A stretch of DNA of 9,481 bases from contig CABQMV010000081.1 in the NCBI GenBank assembly GCA_902465325.1, positions 1 to 9,481 on the forward strand. The letters run 5' to 3'. Positions 5,456-9,481 of this stretch are shown in pieces (within the stretch, counting starts at the first letter, position 1; every line of letters begins with the position of its first letter). A model generated the notes under the pieces. The model was not told the DNA's origin, did no database searches, and worked only from the letters and a program-made list of their open reading frames with translations. The position numbers were made by a program, and so were the translations under genes. Origin of the DNA: an uncultured Oscillospiraceae bacterium. GTDB taxonomy: Bacteria > Bacillota > Clostridia > UBA1212 > SIG427.

Positions 5456-6706
5456 TCAGATAAGTTCAATAAACTTAGCCTGGCCGGGGGCCAATTCAAC
5501 CCTCAGGGCGTCCCCGTCACATGCCTGCTCCAGGCCTCCTCTACCCCAGACCTTAATGCTTTTGGTGCATTGAAGCTGTACAACCGCCTCTGCGGTAGTA
5601 TTGTGACTATAGTCAAAATTTACAATAAAAAGTCCTTCTTTTTCTTTTCCGTCCCGGAAATAGCCGGTAAAAAGCGGATATTCCGATTCAATAGCGGCGA
5701 CGGCTCCAAACGCCTCTGCTACCGGAGCCTGATCCATGGCCTGAACCAACAGCGGGTCCAAATTGCTCAGGATAAAGCCCTCATTGTCATAATCCAGATA
5801 GGTGCTGCCCATAGACAGCCAATCATGAGCAATACGGCAGCCCCTCCTGTAAATTTCCGTCTGTTCTCCCTGATACGTAATCATAGCGCTGTAGTCGTAT
5901 CCGTCTTTTTTGAGCCCTTCCTCCCAAGGCTGCCAATACAAAAAATAAGAAAGCTGTTTAAAGCCAAACACCAGATGCATATTGATAACAAAGCGCAGCT
6001 CATTTTCATTGGGTTCTCGTCGGCCCTGCCAGCCGCTGCTCTGAATAAAGCCCCAGGTTTCTACTCCGTATTCCGCTCCAATGTTTCTGATATCAGTAAG
6101 ATTTTTCAAAAAGCACCGAAGCAGGCTGATATCATCTTTGGGATCAGAACCCAAAGGATAATGGTCTAAAGACAGGCAGTCCGGCCTGACAATCTCCATA
6201 TAATCCCTTATATACTTCTGATATACAGTCAGACCTGTTTCAGGATTGGGCTGATCATCCCACATAGTAAAGTAGCTGGGGAGCATATTGCACATAACAA
6301 ACATAGAATCCTCTACCTCCGCCCGGATTTTGTCCCGAAGCCGGCCAAGCTGCTCAAAGTGCTCTGCAGTGGGCTCATCCTTCAGAGTATACCCGATAAC
6401 GACAGGATGCTGTTTGGTTGCCCGCACCAAAGAAAGACAGGTCTCTTCATTTTCATGGGGCATACCGATCATTACTTTTTGACCGTTTACCCTGGCCGCC
6501 TCCAGACAGCGTTCTAATGCGCCAGGCGTTATATATTCAAATGTAGCGTTAATCAAATTAATACCGGCAGCCTTTGCTTCCGCATAGCGGGCATTGGTCT
6601 CCTCCTGATCTGCCATACATTCCGGCAGCGGCGGGATCCAGGCGCCTATGGGGTATTTCTTCCCCTCCATTTTTGTATAGCATCGGTTTCCTTTCAGCTT
6701 ACTCAT
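5456..6706 (-). CDS. TIM-barrel glycoside-hydrolase-like protein of unknown substrate
   Basis: This 416-residue protein resembles clan GH-A-type (beta/alpha)8 glycosidases but I cannot place it in a numbered family. After a short lead comes PIGAWIPPLPE, then repeated strand-helix units: GINLINATFEY, QKVMIGMPHE, PVVIGYTLKDEP (105-112), DCLSLDHYPLG and YGVETWGFIQ. Glu111 of KDEP is placed like the acid/base of 'NEP'-type enzymes; Glu216 of ETWGF could be a second carboxylate, though whether it is the nucleophile is a guess. Residues from about 320 onward look like a small beta domain (FIVNFDYSHN, FIELI), as in several GH families. There is no signal peptide, so it should act in the cytoplasm on an imported sugar or glycoside. 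The start is supported by GGAGG 7 bases upstream. It is the last gene of the three-gene run, 27 bases after the phosphoesterase. Confidence 0.65.
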   Translation of the reverse strand: MSKLKGNRCYTKMEGKKYPIGAWIPPLPECMADQEETNARYAEAKAAGINLINATFEYITPGALERCLEAARVNGQKVMIGMPHENEETCLSLVRATKQHPVVIGYTLKDEPTAEHFEQLGRLRDKIRAEVEDSMFVMCNMLPSYFTMWDDQPNPETGLTVYQKYIRDYMEIVRPDCLSLDHYPLGSDPKDDISLLRCFLKNLTDIRNIGAEYGVETWGFIQSSGWQGRREPNENELRFVINMHLVFGFKQLSYFLYWQPWEEGLKKDGYDYSAMITYQGEQTEIYRRGCRIAHDWLSMGSTYLDYDNEGFILSNLDPLLVQAMDQAPVAEAFGAVAAIESEYPLFTGYFRDGKEKEGLFIVNFDYSHNTTAEAVVQLQCTKSIKVWGRGGLEQACDGDALRVELAPGQAKFIELI

Positions 6707-6733
6707 AACGCATCCTCCAAAATAAAATTTATG

Positions 6734-8218
6734 CTAACAATTAAAATCTACAGTCAGCGGTTCTGATTCTACATTGTAGGGAGTTATCGCAATGACCTCC
6801 GCCCTGTATTGTCTTCCTTTATAAAGAATATCCTCCAAAAATTCCTCGCAGGTATCCCCTATTTCAGCAGAATAGTAGGGGGTGTAGTGGGCAAAATAAT
6901 CGCTTTTAACAGGTGCATCATAGTCGTATACATACTGATTTTTCTTATAGTCAAATATTTTAACCTTATACATCAGTATAAAATTGCTTACCTGATCGTC
7001 CTCCGCCAGCTTCGCTTCAGGCCATTTTACCCGGACACTCTCATCCTGGCACTCCACCTCCAGCTTCGCTGCACTGTCAAAAACGGGAGGCTTGGATTCT
7101 TCAAAACGTTTGTCCGTAAACTGGAACGAAGAAGCACTGTCCTCAACAATCTTTGGAATATCCAGCACATAGGGCTCCCCATATGTAGTATCGTCGGTAA
7201 AATTCATTTTGTTTATAGTAACTACATTCTTACTGTCTATTGTTACCAGGTATCCCATAGACCGCCCATAGCGCTGGTAGAAACCGCTGGTATCCCGAAA
7301 ACCGGTGGTTGACCCCAGCGTCCCGCACTGAAGAGATGTGATATAGTCCTGATGAATAGAGAGAGGGTCGGAAATCAAGTGATGCGTATGACCGGAAAAA
7401 TACAGTGTTTGAGGATAGTCCTTTAAAAAATCCAAAAATTCCTGACTCCAATCGGCGCAGTTTCCCGTTCTTTTTTCATATTTTTGCTTTGTAACAGGAT
7501 CTGTATAGGTTTTGGTTGCAGGAGAAGAACCAACAACCGTATTTTCAATCGCCTTGTGACCAATTAATATAATAGGCTTGCCGGGATCTTCCTGAGCCGC
7601 CGCTTTTATACGCTCCATGAGCCATTCCTCTCTGGGAGCAAACGCATCCATTTCATCATCAGGGGAAAAGCCCAGAATATGAACGCCGCCTACAACAAGC
7701 TCCGCAGTAGCCGGAGAGCCTGTCATTTTTTCAAACTGACTCTGAAAAAGACTGCCTTCTCCCAGATTACCCACTCCATAGCCCCAGCCCTTGGCATAAA
7801 ATTCATGGTTTCCCATGGTATAAAGAACCTTTGTATCCGCCTTGTTTTTTTGAATATAGGATTGAATAAGCTCTGTTACCGCCTGATACTCTGCATCCTT
7901 TCCGTTATCAGTTAAATCCCCGGCAACACAAATAGCATCCAGCTCAGGCGCCATTTTATAATAGGTCTCCAGCGCCTTTCGGAGTTTCCCCTCCGGGTCT
8001 GACAGCTCTACGCCCTCGTCACCGTTGGAAGAAATTGGCTGACCGTAATGCACATCACTGAAAATAGCAAGCGATATAACCTCTTCTTCCTCACCGGTCT
8101 GATTTTGTTGGGCGCCTGCCTTGTCCGTGTCTGTGTTTCTGCAGCCACTTATAAACAGTGCGCACAGTACCAGAGTCAAAACCAGCCCGGCAGTTAAAAT
8201 GATACTCTTTCTTTTCAT
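6734..8218 (-). CDS. Calcineurin-like metallophosphoesterase lipoprotein
   Basis: This 494-residue secreted lipoprotein should hydrolyse phosphomonoesters or diesters outside the membrane. The N-terminus MKRKSIILTAGLVLTLVLCA ends in a lipobox FISGC with the lipidated Cys at 26. The two-metal site is complete: SDVH (D55, H57), GDLTDNG (D101), GNHE (N137, H138), GHK (H221) and GHTHH (H277, H279). An acidic linker (about 28-46) precedes the enzyme. Residues from about 375 to the end, starting PPVFDSAAKLEVECQDESVR and containing VKWPEA and YRAEVIAITPYN, look like a fibronectin type III-like beta domain that may bind the wall or the substrate. A GGAG lies ahead of the ATG. It follows the esterase gene by 18 bases and precedes the hydrolase-like gene by 27, so the three are probably one transcript. 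Enzyme class is sure; the substrate is unknown. Confidence 0.9.
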   Translation of the reverse strand: MKRKSIILTAGLVLTLVLCALFISGCRNTDTDKAGAQQNQTGEEEEVISLAIFSDVHYGQPISSNGDEGVELSDPEGKLRKALETYYKMAPELDAICVAGDLTDNGKDAEYQAVTELIQSYIQKNKADTKVLYTMGNHEFYAKGWGYGVGNLGEGSLFQSQFEKMTGSPATAELVVGGVHILGFSPDDEMDAFAPREEWLMERIKAAAQEDPGKPIILIGHKAIENTVVGSSPATKTYTDPVTKQKYEKRTGNCADWSQEFLDFLKDYPQTLYFSGHTHHLISDPLSIHQDYITSLQCGTLGSTTGFRDTSGFYQRYGRSMGYLVTIDSKNVVTINKMNFTDDTTYGEPYVLDIPKIVEDSASSFQFTDKRFEESKPPVFDSAAKLEVECQDESVRVKWPEAKLAEDDQVSNFILMYKVKIFDYKKNQYVYDYDAPVKSDYFAHYTPYYSAEIGDTCEEFLEDILYKGRQYRAEVIAITPYNVESEPLTVDFNC

Positions 8219-8236
8219 AAATCATGCTCCTTTAAA

Positions 8237-9481
8237 TTACTGTGTCCTTGTTATCTGAAATGCCAAAGCCGGTACACCCTGACTGTTTGTTAAGTTGGCC
8301 TCCTCCGGCAAAGCAGATATAGAATACCCGTATGAAACGCTTTGGATATTATCTCTGTTAATCATCACCCGTACAGTATCCTTCCCTATAATCTCCGCCT
8401 GGGCCGCAAAGGCAAAGCCATCGGCATTATGAATACGGAATCCCGCAATCTTACTGGTATTGGCCTCAAGTCCAGAGCCTGCATTGTCAAATTGAATGGT
8501 CACGCTGTCATCCTTCCACCTGATCTCAGCCGGAATAGGACTGGAAACCTCCTCCAGCTTATACTGATCTGATCCGTATTCCTGGCAAAGCGCAATCTGT
8601 GCCAGCCGTTTAGCCAGCGTCCACTTATCATACGGATGGGCAGGATCCTCTTCCGGTTCCCGTCTCTTCCAGCCCACATCCATAGAACAGATCAAATAGG
8701 AATTGGGAATTTCATAATAGGCCTCCATCTGAGCCGCCCTCAGTTCCGGCAGGTCCGGCCAGGCCTCTCCCATGGCGCCATGAGAAGAGAGCTGTATATT
8801 ATAAAATGCAAAATCTTCGCCAAAGTTTTCTCTCATAGCCGATACAAAGGACTTTAATTTCTCCTTATACACCTGGTATACCCCTGTATCCGACTCTCCC
8901 TGGTAAAATACCATACCTTTCATGGCCATCTGAGCAAAGGGCTCTATCAGGAAATGGTACAGGCCGCCTACCTGCCAGCCGCTTTCCAGAATTTCAAAGC
9001 CTTTTAAAGCTTCCTCCGGCATCAAATCCTGCAGCATACAGCCGCCGGCAGCCGCCATAATAATGCCCTGCGGTACTTCTGTTCCCTTGGAAAGCTCCTT
9101 TACAAACAGGTATCCTACAGAAGAGAAGTTCATAACCGTATCCTCTGTGGTCTTTGTCCATCGATAGTCAGAATTAATAACATCCTTCTGGGCACCGGAT
9201 ATTGCCAGATTGCCGTTTTCGTCCAGGGTGTCTGCTTTATCCTCCCGGTACAGCCGGATAAGATCCTGTTCATCAATTTCATTTTTCAGCTGAGGATACA
9301 GGACGGTTGTCGTCTCAAAGTAGAATTCCGCATTGGACTGCCCCGAAACAAACCAGACATCTCCAATGAGAATATCGTGGAACTCCGTTCTCTCTCCGTT
9401 TTTTGGATAGATTGCCAGGGTCTGCCCTTCTGTTGTATATTCCTTTGGAGAAAATTCCAATAACCACTGTCCGCTTTCATC
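8237..9481 (-). CDS. Sialate O-acetylesterase-type SGNH esterase (5' end outside window)
   Basis: The frame is open to the window edge; the first codons read DESGQWLLEFSP, so the real start lies beyond 9481. This is an SGNH-fold carbohydrate esterase of the sialate O-acetylesterase (SASA) family, which removes O-acetyl groups from sugars such as sialic acid or xylan units. The entry into the fold is GDVWFVSGQSN, with the catalytic Ser at partial residue 49 (bases 9335-9337). Block III is the variant AAAGGCMLQDLM, where relatives usually show 'SWGG', followed by YQGESD (Glu196) and a DPAHP motif with catalytic Asp279 and His282. A C-terminal beta domain follows (AEIRWKDDSVTIQFDNAGSG onward). 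Family members have about 100 more N-terminal residues, so a signal peptide cannot be judged. It is the first visible gene of a three-gene run and ends 18 bases before the phosphoesterase. Confidence 0.85.
   Translation of the reverse strand, partial: DESGQWLLEFSPKEYTTEGQTLAIYPKNGERTEFHDILIGDVWFVSGQSNAEFYFETTTVLYPQLKNEIDEQDLIRLYREDKADTLDENGNLAISGAQKDVINSDYRWTKTTEDTVMNFSSVGYLFVKELSKGTEVPQGIIMAAAGGCMLQDLMPEEALKGFEILESGWQVGGLYHFLIEPFAQMAMKGMVFYQGESDTGVYQVYKEKLKSFVSAMRENFGEDFAFYNIQLSSHGAMGEAWPDLPELRAAQMEAYYEIPNSYLICSMDVGWKRREPEEDPAHPYDKWTLAKRLAQIALCQEYGSDQYKLEEVSSPIPAEIRWKDDSVTIQFDNAGSGLEANTSKIAGFRIHNADGFAFAAQAEIIGKDTVRVMINRDNIQSVSYGYSISALPEEANLTNSQGVPALAFQITRTQ

Noticed and set aside
5570..6169. 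199-codon plus-strand frame opposite the hydrolase-like gene
   Set aside because: It is long but antisense to a well-supported gene, has no ribosome binding site or recognisable domain, and its composition follows the other strand's codons.
6809..7312. 167-codon plus-strand frame opposite the phosphoesterase
   Set aside because: It is antisense to a gene with all catalytic motifs; its hydrophobic runs come from the complement of acidic and aromatic codons.
1..9481. tRNA, rRNA, CRISPR arrays and intact transposases or integrases
   Set aside because: I looked for cloverleaf-type sequences, regular spaced repeats and recombinase motifs and saw none.

Overview
The window looks like chromosomal DNA of an anaerobic, Gram-positive gut-type Clostridium relative, probably Lachnospiraceae. 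The reasons are an oxygen-independent class III ribonucleotide reductase, strong GGAGG-type ribosome binding sites, moderate GC, a Firmicutes-style lipoprotein, and gene fragments typical of Firmicutes integrative elements. The species cannot be named from sequence alone.

Left part (1-2190, mostly + strand) is a graveyard of mobile or accessory genes. In order it holds a frameshifted piece of an ABC-2 type permease, fused to the C-terminal half of a CPBP (CAAX-type) membrane protease; the head of a cysteine-rich KTR protein whose tail lies about 300 bases further on; between them an XRE-family helix-turn-helix gene that keeps its promoter and ribosome binding site but breaks inside the DNA-recognition region and runs into a membrane-segment tail; then one intact ABC transporter ATPase (1129-1890) and the first ~80 residues of its FtsX-type permease partner. 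The C-terminal part of a TetR-family regulator (2192-2464) follows. It may be the old flanking gene, because the terminator of the next operon lies inside it.

Middle part (2431-5339, - strand) is a complete anaerobic ribonucleotide reductase operon. It has a promoter whose -10 is covered by an NrdR box, a second NrdR-like box 31 bp downstream, nrdD (start best placed at 5250, not 5274), nrdG, and a rho-independent terminator. NrdD reduces ribonucleoside triphosphates with a glycyl radical that NrdG installs using S-adenosylmethionine.

Right part (5365-9481, - strand) is a tightly spaced three-gene run entering from beyond the window: a sialate O-acetylesterase-type SGNH esterase (5' end cut off by the window edge), a lipid-anchored calcineurin-like metallophosphoesterase, and a TIM-barrel glycoside-hydrolase-like protein without a signal peptide. 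It closes with a long perfect-stem terminator that insulates nrdDG. The three genes suggest processing of an O-acetylated and possibly phosphorylated glycan, but the substrate is unknown. This cluster is the least described system here. I see no RNA gene, CRISPR array or intact transposase.
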